Assembly (NCBI GenBank): GCA_015978205.1 | Contig: JADWMM010000029.1 | Span: 1 to 64,000, forward strand | Length of the DNA: 64,000 nt | Direction of reading: 5' to 3' | Origin: Alkaliphilus sp. NP8 | GTDB lineage: Bacteria > Bacillota > Clostridia > Peptostreptococcales > Natronincolaceae | Shown here: one piece after another, positions 18,938 to 28,216 of the stretch | Layout of the letters: every line of letters starts with the position of its first letter | Numbering within the stretch: the first letter of the stretch is position 1 | The notes under the pieces: generated by a model | What the model was told of the DNA's origin: nothing | The model's input: the letters and a program-made list of their open reading frames with translations, nothing else | Database searches by the model: none | Translations under genes and position numbers: made by a program

Positions 18938-18946
18938 TGATATAAT
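18938..18946 (+). promoter_or_regulatory. Extended -10 promoter for rnc
   Basis: TGATATAAT, an extended -10 element (TGN-TATAAT), 56 bases before the rnc start. No good -35 hexamer is seen at the right spacing. Confidence 0.5.
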
Positions 18947-19002
18947 AATGAAATGTAGAAAACGATGCGCTTATAGACATATTGATGCTGGGGGGAAATA
19001 AA

Positions 19003-19722
19003 ATGAAATCAGATAAGAACCGTATGGAAATAATAAAAAAACTTGAAAATATAATTAAATATAAATTTAACGACTTAAATGTCATTAACGAAGCATTGAC
19101 TCACAGTTCATATACTAATGAATTTAGAAATAAACGTGCTAATAATAATGAAAGACTAGAATTCTTAGGTGATTCAGTCTTAAGCATTGTAGTTAGTGAA
19201 TATATTTATTTGAAATATAATAAATTACCTGAAGGTGAGCTTACAAAAGTAAGGGCAAATGTTGTATGTGAGCCATCTTTAGCAAATCAAGCTAAAAAAA
19301 TAAATTTAGGCAGTTTCTTACTTCTAGGAAAAGGTGAGGAAGTTACAGGAGGAAGAGAAAGAGTTTCTATATTAGCAGATGCATTTGAAGCAATTATAGG
19401 ATCGCTTTATTTAGATGGAGGAATGGAGGTCGCTCGAAAATTCATTTTAGCTATGTTAGCAGATAGCATAGAATTAGCAAGTAAAGGAAAGTTATTTAGG
19501 GATTACAAAACAGATCTACAAGAGCTACTTCAAAGTAAATTTGACGATAAAATTAGCTATAATATAATAAATGAACTAGGACCAGATCATAATAAAACTT
19601 TTGAGGTAGAAGTAACATTAGGAAATAAACCTCTTGGGTTTGGGCAAGGCAAAAGTAAAAAAGAAGCGGAGCAAAATGCTGCTAAAAAAGCATTGCATAA
19701 GGTGGATTCCCAACATGATTAA
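19003..19722 (+). CDS. rnc: Ribonuclease III
   Basis: 239 residues. RNase III cuts double-stranded RNA, including the rRNA precursor. The signature NNERLEFLGDSVLS sits near residue 46, a second acidic cluster LADAFEAIIGSLYLDGG follows, and the C-terminal double-stranded-RNA-binding domain ends in KSKKEAEQNAAKKAL. ATG 19003 is preceded by GGGGGG with seven bases of spacing; an upstream frame from 18982 lacks a site. The end overlaps the next gene by eight bases. Confidence 0.96.
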   Translation: MKSDKNRMEIIKKLENIIKYKFNDLNVINEALTHSSYTNEFRNKRANNNERLEFLGDSVLSIVVSEYIYLKYNKLPEGELTKVRANVVCEPSLANQAKKINLGSFLLLGKGEEVTGGRERVSILADAFEAIIGSLYLDGGMEVARKFILAMLADSIELASKGKLFRDYKTDLQELLQSKFDDKISYNIINELGPDHNKTFEVEVTLGNKPLGFGQGKSKKEAEQNAAKKALHKVDSQHD

Positions 19723-20749
19723 CGGAAAAATTATTATACCTATATTCATACCTCATAGAGGATGTCCACATGATTGTAGTTTTTGTAATCAAAAGAAAAT
19801 AGCATATGAAGGAACAGATGTAAATTCAGATGAAGTATCACAAATAATAAACACTCAATTGAAAAATTTAAAACATACAAAAAAATCTAAAGAAGTTGCA
19901 TTCTATGGAGGCAGTTTTACAGGATTGCCTAAGGATCAACAAGCTGAATTTCTAAACGTTGCTTATGAAAAGAAAGAACAAGGACTAATTGATGATATAC
20001 GTATTTCAACTAGACCTGATTATATTGATGATGAAATTTTAGATTTGTTGATAAGCTATGGAGTGTCGATAATTGAACTAGGTGTACAGTCTACAGACTA
20101 TGATGTATTAAAGCTAAATAATAGAGGCCACACAAAAGAAGATTTAAATAAGGCTGTATCATTAATAAAAGGAAGAGATTTTAAACTTGGACTTCAAATG
20201 ATGGTAGGACTATATGGAGATACTGAAGAAAAACTTTTAAATACTGCAGATGATATTATAGATTGTAAGCCAGATTTTGTTAGAATTTATCCAACAATAG
20301 TTATAAAAGATACTTTGCTAGAAAAATTATATTTAGATAAAATATATAAATCAATCAGCCTAGAAGAGGCTGTTTATTTGTGTAAACAGTTAGTTTTAAA
20401 ATTTAATAAATTTAATATACCTATTATAAGGTTAGGGCTTCAAGCTACAGAAGAAATATCTATAGGAAAGAGTATAGTTACAGGTCCATATCACCCTGCT
20501 TTTCGAGAACTTGTAGAAACTGAAATTTATAAAGATATAATAGAAAAGAAGATAGTTGACCACCAAGATATTAAAGGATCTATCTTAAATATATATTGTA
20601 ATCCTAAAGACTGTTCAAAGGTTGCAGGTTATAATAAAACTAATAAAAACTACTTTAAAAACAAATATAATTTTAATAAAATTAAAATACAGCCGTTAGG
20701 TAACATTTCTATAGGAGACATGAACATAGAGATATTGCCACGTTTATGA
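19715..20749 (+). CDS. Radical SAM protein, Elp3-like
   Basis: 344 residues. The radical SAM iron-sulfur motif is CPHDCSFC (Cys17, Cys21, Cys24), followed by FYGGSFTG and STRPDYID, and ELGVQSTDYDVL. The pattern resembles the radical SAM half of Elp3 (COG1243), but the C-terminal acetyltransferase domain is absent. The gene commonly sits between rnc and smc in Clostridia; its substrate is not known to me. ATG 19715 overlaps the end of rnc and follows AAGGTGG, so the two are coupled. Confidence 0.85.
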   Translation: MINGKIIIPIFIPHRGCPHDCSFCNQKKIAYEGTDVNSDEVSQIINTQLKNLKHTKKSKEVAFYGGSFTGLPKDQQAEFLNVAYEKKEQGLIDDIRISTRPDYIDDEILDLLISYGVSIIELGVQSTDYDVLKLNNRGHTKEDLNKAVSLIKGRDFKLGLQMMVGLYGDTEEKLLNTADDIIDCKPDFVRIYPTIVIKDTLLEKLYLDKIYKSISLEEAVYLCKQLVLKFNKFNIPIIRLGLQATEEISIGKSIVTGPYHPAFRELVETEIYKDIIEKKIVDHQDIKGSILNIYCNPKDCSKVAGYNKTNKNYFKNKYNFNKIKIQPLGNISIGDMNIEILPRL

Positions 20750-20794
20750 TAATATATTTTAGTACCTATTAGTATAGTAATTGGGGGGATAGGT

Positions 20795-23700
20795 TTGAAC
20801 CTTAAAAAATTAGAAATACAAGGATTTAAATCCTTTGCAAATAAAATTGAAATTAATTTTGAAGATGGAATTACAGGTATAGTAGGACCTAATGGTAGTG
20901 GAAAAAGTAATATTTCAGACTCTATACGTTGGGTTTTGGGGGAACAAAGTGCTAAGACTCTTAGAGGAAGTAAGATGGAAGATATTATTTTTTCTGGAAC
21001 CACTAGCAGAAAACCTTTAGGTATGGCAGAAGTTTCTATTACATTAGATAATAGTTCAAAGACTTTACCTATTGATTATGATGAAGTAAGAATAACAAGA
21101 CGTGTTTATAGATCTGGAGAGAGTGAATATTATATAAACAAATCTTCTTGTAGACTTAAAGATGTTAGGGAATTATTGATGGATACAGGAATAGGAAAAG
21201 AAGGCTACTCAATAATTGGACAAGGTAAGATTGATGAAATATTAAGCAATAAATCTGAAGATAGAAGACAAATTTTTGAAGAGGCAGCAGGTATAGTTAA
21301 ATATAAAACTAGAAAATATGAAGCTGAGAAAAAGCTATCATCTACACAGGAAAATTTATTAAGAGTTTTAGATATATTAAAGGAGTTAGAGAGTCAACTT
21401 GGTCCATTACAAAAGCAGAGTGATAAAGCAAATAAATTTAAAATTTTAAAAGAGAAACTACTTAAATTAGAAGTAAGTCTTTTTATTAAAGAAATAGATA
21501 AAATCGATGAAGAACTAAAACATATATATGATCAAATTAATGTTTTAAAAAAGTCAATTGAAGAACAAAAAAAAGAAAAAGATAATCATGTCAATAATTT
21601 GGAGAAATTAGAGAATTTAATTGGTCAGTATAATATAAAAATATCTAATAAGCAAGATGAATACTATAATATTCAAAAAAATATTGAAAATATAGAAGGA
21701 AAAATCAACTTAAAGAGAGAAAAAGCCAATAATAATGAATCAAATATAGAAAGAATTAAACAAGAAATAGAACAAATTCAAAATATTCAACGAAATATGT
21801 CCACAAAGTTAGAGACAAAGATATTAGATTTTGAAAGTATATCTCATAAATTAAATGATATTAAAAGTAATATTCAAAGTGAAAATAAAATGTACAATGA
21901 ATTATATATTATAAATTCTAAAAAAGAAAAAGAGATAGAAGATTGTAAAAGTCTTATTATAGATATTTTTAATAAAATATCAGAAAAAAAGAGTGAAAGT
22001 AAAAGTTTAAATACTTTGTTAGATACTATGAAAGAACGATTAAAGCAAGTGGAATCAGAACATAATGAGCGTAAAGAAGCAATATTAAACAAAAAAGATG
22101 AACTTAAAATTTTAAAAAACAATTTACAAGAATTGAAAATTCAAATGTCAGATATGGAGAATACTATTAAGGAAAAAAATAACAATAAAGAAAGATTATT
22201 AAACAAACTGAATGAAGTTTCTAGTGAAATAAATAAGTTTCAAAATCAACTTGCAAATAAAAGAACTAGAAAAAGTATTATAGAAGACATGGAGAAGGAA
22301 CATGAAGGTTTTAGCCGTAGTGTAAAAAATATATTAAAAGCTTGTAATGATAACAGGGAATTAGGAAAAGGTGTATTTGGAGCAATTGCAGACTTAATTC
22401 AAGTACCAAAAGGTTATGAAATATCAATAGAAACCGCATTAGGACCATCACTACAGTATATTGTAAGCAAAGAAGAAAAGGATGGAAAGAGATTAATAGA
22501 ATACTTAAAAAAGAACAATTTAGGGAGGATAACAGTTCTCCCATTAACAACTATAAAGGAAAGGTATATTAATAATAAGGAATTAGATATTATTAAAAAA
22601 TTTAAAGATGTAAAAATAGCTTTTAATATTATTAAATTTGATGATAAATTTAAAAATATCTTTTCTAGTTTATTATCAAGAGTTCTAATAGTTCCTAACT
22701 TAGATGAAGGAATTAAAATAGCTAAGCTACTTAATCATAAATTTAAAATTGTAACTTTAGATGGAGATGTTTTAAATATAGGAGGTTCTTTAACAGGTGG
22801 AAGTAATTCTAAGAAAAATAATAGTATTTTAGGTAGGAAAAGGGAATTAGATGATTTAATTTCGGAAATAAAAATTATTAAAAAAGAGTTAGATATAAAA
22901 ACAGAAATATATACTGATTTAGATGAAAAAATAAAAATTCTAACAAATTATATTGAAAAAACAAATGTAGATATACAAGAGAATAGGATTAAATTAGCTA
23001 CTTTAAATAGTAATGTTGATCAATGTGAAAAAGAAAAAAAGCAACTTGAAATAGTATGTATACATACTAAAAATGAAATAGAACAAATTGAAAGTACAAA
23101 AATAGAAACTATAAATAGATATGAAGTTATTCAAAAAGAAATAAATAATTTAGAAGAAGAAGTTAATGAAACTAAGATTAAAATAAGAAATAACCAAGGT
23201 GAATTAGAAGAAAAAAAGGGAGAGTTAAATAATTTAAACAATATTCTTACTGATCATAAAGTAAAATTAGCAGCTGTAGAAGAACAGAAAAAAGCATTTT
23301 CAAATGATATTGAAGGATTACAACAAAATATTAAAGATAATAAAGATTCCTTAAAAAGTAAAGAGAAGCAATTACAAGAAATTAATGACATGGATACATT
23401 AAATAAAGATGAAGCTAATGTTTTAACTGTTAAATTGAATGAACTTACATTGAAACTAAAAACATATGAAAATGAATTAAAAGAGTTTAAATCTAACAAA
23501 GAGTTGAAAGAAAAACAAGAGTTAGAAATTAAAAAACTATTAGAACAAGTAGAATCAGTTTTATCAGAACTACAAGATAGTACTCATAAATTAGATGTTA
23601 AGCGTACTAGGTTAGAGATTCAACAACAAAGTTATTATACTAAGCTATCGGAAGAGTATGAACTCACTTATAATTTAGCACTCGATATAAAAGAAGAAAT

Positions 23701-24379
23701 TTCAGATATTACTAGTACAAATAAGGAAATAAAGAAAATTAAAAATGAAATTAAAGGTTTAGGTAGTGTGAATTTAGATTCTATAGAAGAGTATAGAAAA
23801 GTAAATGAGAGATATAACTTTTTGAAGAATCAACAAGAAGATCTTAATCAAGCAAAACAGTCTCTAGTTAAAGTAATTGATGATATGGATCACACTATGA
23901 AAAAACAATTTATTGATCAGTTTAATATTATTAAAAAAAATTTTAATAAGGTATTTGCTAAATTATTCGGTGGTGGTAAAGCCGATTTAATTTTAGTTGA
24001 TGAAGATAATTTGTTAGAATGTGGTATTGATATAATAGCTCAGCCTCCAGGGAAAAAACTTCAAACATTGTCTCTTTTATCTGGTGGAGAAAGGGCTTTA
24101 ACAGCAATATCTTTATTGTTTGCAATATTGTTAGTAAAACCAAGTCCATTTTGTATATTAGATGAAATAGAAGCAGCATTAGACGATGCTAATGTATACA
24201 GATATGCAGCATTCTTAGAAGAATTATCTAAAAATACCCAATTTATAGTTGTTACTCATAGAAAAGGAACTATGGAAAGTACTGATGCTATTTATGGGGT
24301 TACTATGCAGAATAATGGGATATCAAGTTTAGTTTCTGTTAAATTATCCGATTACAAAGAAAATGAAGTAGCGAGTTAA
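20795..24379 (+). CDS. smc: Chromosome segregation protein SMC
   Basis: 1194 residues, full length. Walker A GPNGSGKSN lies near residue 32, two long coiled-coil arms flank a hinge at about residues 500-670 (GSLTGGSNS near its end), and the C-terminal head has the ABC signature LSGGERAL and Walker B FCILDEIEAALD. SMC condenses and resolves the chromosome together with ScpA and ScpB, which are not in this window. The start is TTG 20795 after GGGGGGAT. ftsY follows 12 bases later. Confidence 0.97.
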   Translation: MNLKKLEIQGFKSFANKIEINFEDGITGIVGPNGSGKSNISDSIRWVLGEQSAKTLRGSKMEDIIFSGTTSRKPLGMAEVSITLDNSSKTLPIDYDEVRITRRVYRSGESEYYINKSSCRLKDVRELLMDTGIGKEGYSIIGQGKIDEILSNKSEDRRQIFEEAAGIVKYKTRKYEAEKKLSSTQENLLRVLDILKELESQLGPLQKQSDKANKFKILKEKLLKLEVSLFIKEIDKIDEELKHIYDQINVLKKSIEEQKKEKDNHVNNLEKLENLIGQYNIKISNKQDEYYNIQKNIENIEGKINLKREKANNNESNIERIKQEIEQIQNIQRNMSTKLETKILDFESISHKLNDIKSNIQSENKMYNELYIINSKKEKEIEDCKSLIIDIFNKISEKKSESKSLNTLLDTMKERLKQVESEHNERKEAILNKKDELKILKNNLQELKIQMSDMENTIKEKNNNKERLLNKLNEVSSEINKFQNQLANKRTRKSIIEDMEKEHEGFSRSVKNILKACNDNRELGKGVFGAIADLIQVPKGYEISIETALGPSLQYIVSKEEKDGKRLIEYLKKNNLGRITVLPLTTIKERYINNKELDIIKKFKDVKIAFNIIKFDDKFKNIFSSLLSRVLIVPNLDEGIKIAKLLNHKFKIVTLDGDVLNIGGSLTGGSNSKKNNSILGRKRELDDLISEIKIIKKELDIKTEIYTDLDEKIKILTNYIEKTNVDIQENRIKLATLNSNVDQCEKEKKQLEIVCIHTKNEIEQIESTKIETINRYEVIQKEINNLEEEVNETKIKIRNNQGELEEKKGELNNLNNILTDHKVKLAAVEEQKKAFSNDIEGLQQNIKDNKDSLKSKEKQLQEINDMDTLNKDEANVLTVKLNELTLKLKTYENELKEFKSNKELKEKQELEIKKLLEQVESVLSELQDSTHKLDVKRTRLEIQQQSYYTKLSEEYELTYNLALDIKEEISDITSTNKEIKKIKNEIKGLGSVNLDSIEEYRKVNERYNFLKNQQEDLNQAKQSLVKVIDDMDHTMKKQFIDQFNIIKKNFNKVFAKLFGGGKADLILVDEDNLLECGIDIIAQPPGKKLQTLSLLSGGERALTAISLLFAILLVKPSPFCILDEIEAALDDANVYRYAAFLEELSKNTQFIVVTHRKGTMESTDAIYGVTMQNNGISSLVSVKLSDYKENEVAS

Positions 24380-24391
24380 AGGAGGATTATA

Positions 24392-25765
24392 ATGTTTAAA
24401 AAAATTATAAATAAGTTTACAGGAAAAAAGAAAGAAAAAGAAGAAGTGGTTAATCCTGAAGAAGAATTAAATGAAGCAAATGAAAATGATAGTAAAAGTA
24501 ATGATGACTTTATACAAGAGGTAATTGTTAATGAAGATGAAAAGCTCCAAAATATTGAAAAAGAAAATATGGAAGTTGAACCAGAAAAAGAAAATAGTTA
24601 TCAAGAAGATATAAAAAAAGAAGAAGAAATTGAAAAGGAAGAATTGAAAGATTCTCAAGAACCTACTGAAGAAATAGAAGAATCAGTTGAAAAATTAAAA
24701 GAGAATAATGAAGAATTGGAAATAGAAGAATTTGATGAAAATAAGCTAGAAGAAAAAACAGAGGAAACTAAAGAATTATCAGAACAAAAAGCAGATGAAA
24801 TGGAAGATCTTGAAGAAATAGAAAAACGAGAAGAAAAGTCAAAGTTCAATTTATTTAAAAGATTAAAAGAAGGTCTTTCTAAAACTAAAAATGGAATTAC
24901 AGGTAAAGTAGATGATCTACTTAAGTCATATAAAAAAATAGATGAAGATTTATTTGAAGAACTAGAAGAAATCTTAATCACTTCCGATATGGGTGTTCAA
25001 ACTACTATGGAAATAATAGATGATTTAAGAGATAGAGTTAAGAAGGAAAAAGTATCTGATCCAGCTGATGTAAAACAGCTACTTATGGATAAACTAACGG
25101 AAATATTACAGGATCTTCCAGATTCTGAAATTAATATTGATCCATCGCCAGCAATTATTCTTGTAGTCGGAGTGAACGGTGTTGGTAAAACAACTTCTAT
25201 TGGAAAAATGGCATATCGATTTAAAAATGAAGGAAAAAAAGTTTTATTAGCAGCTGGGGATACATTTAGAGCAGCTGCTATAGATCAATTAAAAATTTGG
25301 GGTGATAGAGTAGGGGTAGATGTAATACGACATCAAGAAGAGTCAGATCCTGCAGCTGTTATATATGATGCTGTTCAAGCAGCTAAGGCTAGAGGGACGG
25401 ATGTTCTTATATGCGATACTGCTGGGAGACTTCACAATAAAAAGAATTTAATGAATGAGCTTGGTAAAATATTTAAAGTTGTAGATCGAGAGTATGAAGG
25501 TGCTACTAAAGAAGTATTATTAGTATTAGATGCAACTACAGGTCAAAATGCTGTGCAACAGGCAAAAACTTTTAAAGAGGTTGCAAATATTACAGGGTTA
25601 GTGTTAACTAAGCTTGATGGTACAGCAAAAGGTGGAGTGGTAGTTGGAATAAGCAGAGAGCTAAATGTTCCTGTTAAGCTTATAGGTGTAGGTGAACAAA
25701 TGGAGGATTTACAAAAATTTGACTCTAATACTTTTGTTAAAGCTATTTTTGGAGAAGAAGAATAA
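24392..25765 (+). CDS. ftsY: Signal recognition particle receptor FtsY
   Basis: 457 residues, longer than the roughly 310-330 of many Firmicute FtsY proteins because of an acidic, Glu/Lys-rich region from about residue 16 to 148. A short basic amphipathic start (MFKKIINKFTGKKK) and a second one before the NG domain (FNLFKRLKEGLSK) may bind membrane. The GTPase shows GVNGVGKTTS, DTAGRLHN and TKLDGTAKGG. FtsY docks the Ffh-ribosome complex at the membrane; ffh lies just downstream at 26243. AAAGGAGG precedes ATG 24392. Confidence 0.95.
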   Translation: MFKKIINKFTGKKKEKEEVVNPEEELNEANENDSKSNDDFIQEVIVNEDEKLQNIEKENMEVEPEKENSYQEDIKKEEEIEKEELKDSQEPTEEIEESVEKLKENNEELEIEEFDENKLEEKTEETKELSEQKADEMEDLEEIEKREEKSKFNLFKRLKEGLSKTKNGITGKVDDLLKSYKKIDEDLFEELEEILITSDMGVQTTMEIIDDLRDRVKKEKVSDPADVKQLLMDKLTEILQDLPDSEINIDPSPAIILVVGVNGVGKTTSIGKMAYRFKNEGKKVLLAAGDTFRAAAIDQLKIWGDRVGVDVIRHQEESDPAAVIYDAVQAAKARGTDVLICDTAGRLHNKKNLMNELGKIFKVVDREYEGATKEVLLVLDATTGQNAVQQAKTFKEVANITGLVLTKLDGTAKGGVVVGISRELNVPVKLIGVGEQMEDLQKFDSNTFVKAIFGEEE

Positions 25766-25770
25766 AATAC

Positions 25771-25799
25771 TTGACATTAAACTATTTTTAATATAATAT
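25771..25799 (+). promoter_or_regulatory. Promoter for ylxM-ffh
   Basis: A consensus TTGACA (25771-25776) just after the ftsY stop. TATAAT is present at 25792-25797 but the spacer is only 15; TAATAT at 25794 gives 17. One or the other likely acts as -10. Confidence 0.6.
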
Positions 25800-25802
25800 T
25801 AC

Positions 25803-25830
25803 TACTGTAAAGTGAATATGCTTTACAGTA
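25803..25830 (+). repeat. 5' leader hairpin before ylxM
   Basis: TACTGTAAAG (25803-25812) and its exact complement (25821-25830) with an 8-base loop. It would lie at the very 5' end of the transcript from the promoter just upstream, a position typical of stabilising hairpins. No T-run follows, so termination is unlikely. Confidence 0.5.
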
Positions 25831-25850
25831 GATTAATAGGAAGTGCTGAT

Positions 25851-26219
25851 ATGTTACAAAAAACACTTGAAATTTCAATTTTATATGATTTTTATAGTGA
25901 AATGCTAACTGAAAAGCAAAGAGATATAGTAGATTTATATTATAATCAAGACTTATCATTAGGAGAAATAGCAGAAGGATTTAATATATCTAGACAAGCT
26001 GTTTATGATATGGTAAAAAGAACAGAAAAGTTATTATATCAGTATGAAGAAAAACTTGGTTTTATGAAATTATTAAAAAATAAAAATAAAAAAATTGTAG
26101 AAATATTAGATAAAGTAATAGATTTAGAAAGTAATTTAAACTCAGGTTCTTCTTTAGATAAATCACAAAAGGAAATTAATGTAATTAAATGTGAATTAAA
26201 TAATTTTCTAAATAATTAA
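25851..26219 (+). CDS. ylxM: YlxM/p13 family putative DNA-binding protein
   Basis: 122 residues. The N-terminal half is a sigma-70 region 4-like helix-turn-helix (LTEKQRDIVDLYYNQDLSLG, then NISRQAVYDMVKR). The C-terminal half is charged helix. YlxM is encoded directly before ffh throughout Firmicutes and has been linked to the signal recognition particle in streptococci. ATG 25851 is chosen for AGGAAGTG upstream and the family opening MLQKTLE; the frame extends to 25812 but through the leader hairpin. Confidence 0.88.
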   Translation: MLQKTLEISILYDFYSEMLTEKQRDIVDLYYNQDLSLGEIAEGFNISRQAVYDMVKRTEKLLYQYEEKLGFMKLLKNKNKKIVEILDKVIDLESNLNSGSSLDKSQKEINVIKCELNNFLNN

Positions 26220-26242
26220 ACCCTGTGAAGGGAGGTATATGT

Positions 26243-27589
26243 ATGGTTTTTGAAGGTTTATCTGAAAAGCTTCAAGATACTTTTAAGAAGTTAAAGGGCA
26301 AGGGAAAACTAACAGAGAAAGATGTTAAAGAAGCAATGCGAGAAGTAAAGCTTGCTTTGTTAGAAGCAGACGTTAACTTTAAAGTAGTTAAAGACTTTAT
26401 AAACAAAGTTAAAGAGAGAGCAGTTGGTTCAGAAGTATTAGAAAGCTTAACCCCAGGACAACATGTAATTAAGATAGTTAATGAGGAATTAACTGACTTA
26501 ATGGGAAAAGAACAAGTTAAAATTAATTTTGCGTCTAAGCCTCCTACTATTATAATGCTTGTAGGGTTGCAAGGAGCTGGTAAGACAACTACTACTGGTA
26601 AATTAGCTGGAATGTTAAAAAAACAAGGTAAAAGACCTTTGTTAATAGCTGGGGATATTTATAGACCAGCTGCTATTAAACAGTTACAAGTTGTTGGGGA
26701 AAAGGTTGAAGTTCCAGTATTCACTATGGGAGATAAACAAAGTCCTGTAGATATTGCAAAAGCTGGTATAGATCATGGTGTGAATCAAGGTAATGATGTT
26801 ATTTTAATAGATACAGCTGGTAGACTTCATATTGATGAAAACCTTATGGATGAGCTTCAAGACATAAAATCCACAGTAAATCCACATGAAATTCTTTTAG
26901 TAGTAGACTCTATGACTGGGCAAGATGCAGTAAGTGTAGCTGAAAGTTTTAACGGAAAATTGGGCATAGATGGAGTTGTTTTAACAAAATTAGATGGAGA
27001 TACTCGTGGTGGTGCTGCTTTATCTGTTAGAGCTGTTACTAATAAACCAATTAAATTTATTGGGCTTGGAGAAAAACTAGATGATTTAGAACCATTTTAC
27101 CCGGATAGAATGTCCTCTAGAATTTTAGGTATGGGAGATGTACTTAGTTTAATAGAAAAGGCAGAACAAAATTTTGACGCTAAAAAAGCTAAGGAACTTG
27201 AAAGTAAAATTAGAACTCAACAATTTACTTTTGATGATTTTCTTGACCAATTAGAACAAGTTCAACAGATGGGTTCTATAACCCAACTCTTAGAAATGAT
27301 TCCTGGCATGGGAGGCAAACAGCTAAAAAATTTAGATGTAGATGAAAAAGAGTTGGTATATGTTAAAGCTATTATTCAATCTATGACTAAAGAAGAAAGA
27401 AATAATCCGAGCATAATTAATGGAAGTAGAAGGAAGAGAATTGCACAAGGTAGTGGAACTTCTGTTCAAAAAGTAAATAAATTACTTAAACAATTTGAAC
27501 AGACCAGAAAAATGATGAAGCAATTTTCAGATATGGGTAAGGCTACAAAAAAAGGTGGAAGATTTAAAATGCCTTTTTTAGGTAGGTAA
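26243..27589 (+). CDS. ffh: Signal recognition particle protein Ffh
   Basis: 448 residues. Ffh binds signal sequences and the 4.5S/6S-like SRP RNA. The N and GTPase domains show GLQGAGKTTTTGKLA near residue 102, DTAGRLH and TKLDGDTRGGA. The Met-rich M domain has IPGMGGKQ and GSGTSVQKVNKLLKQF. ATG 26243 follows GAAGGGAGG; the frame upstream to 26225 runs through that site. rpsP follows, the usual ylxM-ffh-rpsP order. Confidence 0.97.
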   Translation: MVFEGLSEKLQDTFKKLKGKGKLTEKDVKEAMREVKLALLEADVNFKVVKDFINKVKERAVGSEVLESLTPGQHVIKIVNEELTDLMGKEQVKINFASKPPTIIMLVGLQGAGKTTTTGKLAGMLKKQGKRPLLIAGDIYRPAAIKQLQVVGEKVEVPVFTMGDKQSPVDIAKAGIDHGVNQGNDVILIDTAGRLHIDENLMDELQDIKSTVNPHEILLVVDSMTGQDAVSVAESFNGKLGIDGVVLTKLDGDTRGGAALSVRAVTNKPIKFIGLGEKLDDLEPFYPDRMSSRILGMGDVLSLIEKAEQNFDAKKAKELESKIRTQQFTFDDFLDQLEQVQQMGSITQLLEMIPGMGGKQLKNLDVDEKELVYVKAIIQSMTKEERNNPSIINGSRRKRIAQGSGTSVQKVNKLLKQFEQTRKMMKQFSDMGKATKKGGRFKMPFLGR

Positions 27590-27613
27590 TATATTTTAAA
27601 GGAGGTGAAAAGA

Positions 27614-27859
27614 ATGGCAGTTAAAATTAGATTAAAAAGAATGGGTGCACATAAAAAACCTTTTTATAGAGTAGTTGTTGCAGATGCAAGATCTCCGAGA
27701 GATGGAAAATTTATTGAAGAGATTGGATACTACAATCCTATTTCTGAACCAAAAGAGGTTAAAATTGATAGCGAAAAGGCACAAAAGTGGTTAAAAGATG
27801 GTGCGCAGCCAACAGACACAGTAAAAGACTTATTTAAAAAGAATGGCATCATTGAGTAA
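27614..27859 (+). CDS. rpsP: 30S ribosomal protein S16
   Basis: 81 residues starting [19 protein letters not shown], standard S16. ATG 27614 follows AAAGGAGGTG by about six bases. Part of the ffh-rpsP-khpA-rimM-trmD-rplS ribosome maturation cluster. Confidence 0.97.
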   Translation: MAVKIRLKRMGAHKKPFYRVVVADARSPRDGKFIEEIGYYNPISEPKEVKIDSEKAQKWLKDGAQPTDTVKDLFKKNGIIE

Positions 27860-27881
27860 TTCCTTACTAGGAGGTATATAG

Positions 27882-28112
27882 ATGGGTCATTTAGTAGAAG
27901 TTATTGCTAAAGGATTAGTAGATAATCCAGATGAAGTGACTGTTAATGAGATAGAAGGAAATCAATCTCTTATAATAGAACTTAAAGTTGCTCAGGAAGA
28001 TATGGGCAAGGTAATTGGCAAGCAGGGAAGAATCGCTAAAGCAATTCGAACGGTTGTTAAAGCTGCTGCTACAAAACAGAATAAAAGAGTAGTTGTAGAA
28101 ATTATTCAATAA
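27882..28112 (+). CDS. khpA: KH-domain RNA-binding protein KhpA (YlqC)
   Basis: 76 residues forming a single KH domain, with the GKVIGKQGRIAKAIRT loop (GxxG motif) that contacts RNA. KhpA pairs with KhpB/Jag in streptococci to bind small RNAs and affect cell elongation. AGGAGG precedes ATG 27882, 22 bases after rpsP. Confidence 0.93.
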   Translation: MGHLVEVIAKGLVDNPDEVTVNEIEGNQSLIIELKVAQEDMGKVIGKQGRIAKAIRTVVKAAATKQNKRVVVEIIQ

Positions 28113-28140
28113 GGATTAGGGAAACCTAGTCCTTATTATA
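28111..28140 (+). terminator. Hairpin after khpA
   Basis: AAGGATTAGG (28111-28120) pairs with CCTAGTCCTT (28125-28134) through a GAAA tetraloop with one G-U pair, followed by ATTATATAT. The tail is not a full T-run, so termination may be partial; rimM lies 80 bases beyond. Confidence 0.6.
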
Positions 28141-28216
28141 TATACAAGTTTAATTATTTATATAATGTTAATAATAAATTTTATAAATAATTTAATAAGA
28201 AAAGAAGGGTGTATCT

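Noticed and set aside
20759-20775. FapR-like half-site TTAGTACC upstream of smc
   Set aside because: Only one half is present; the partner position does not resemble GGTACTAA, and smc is not a lipid gene.
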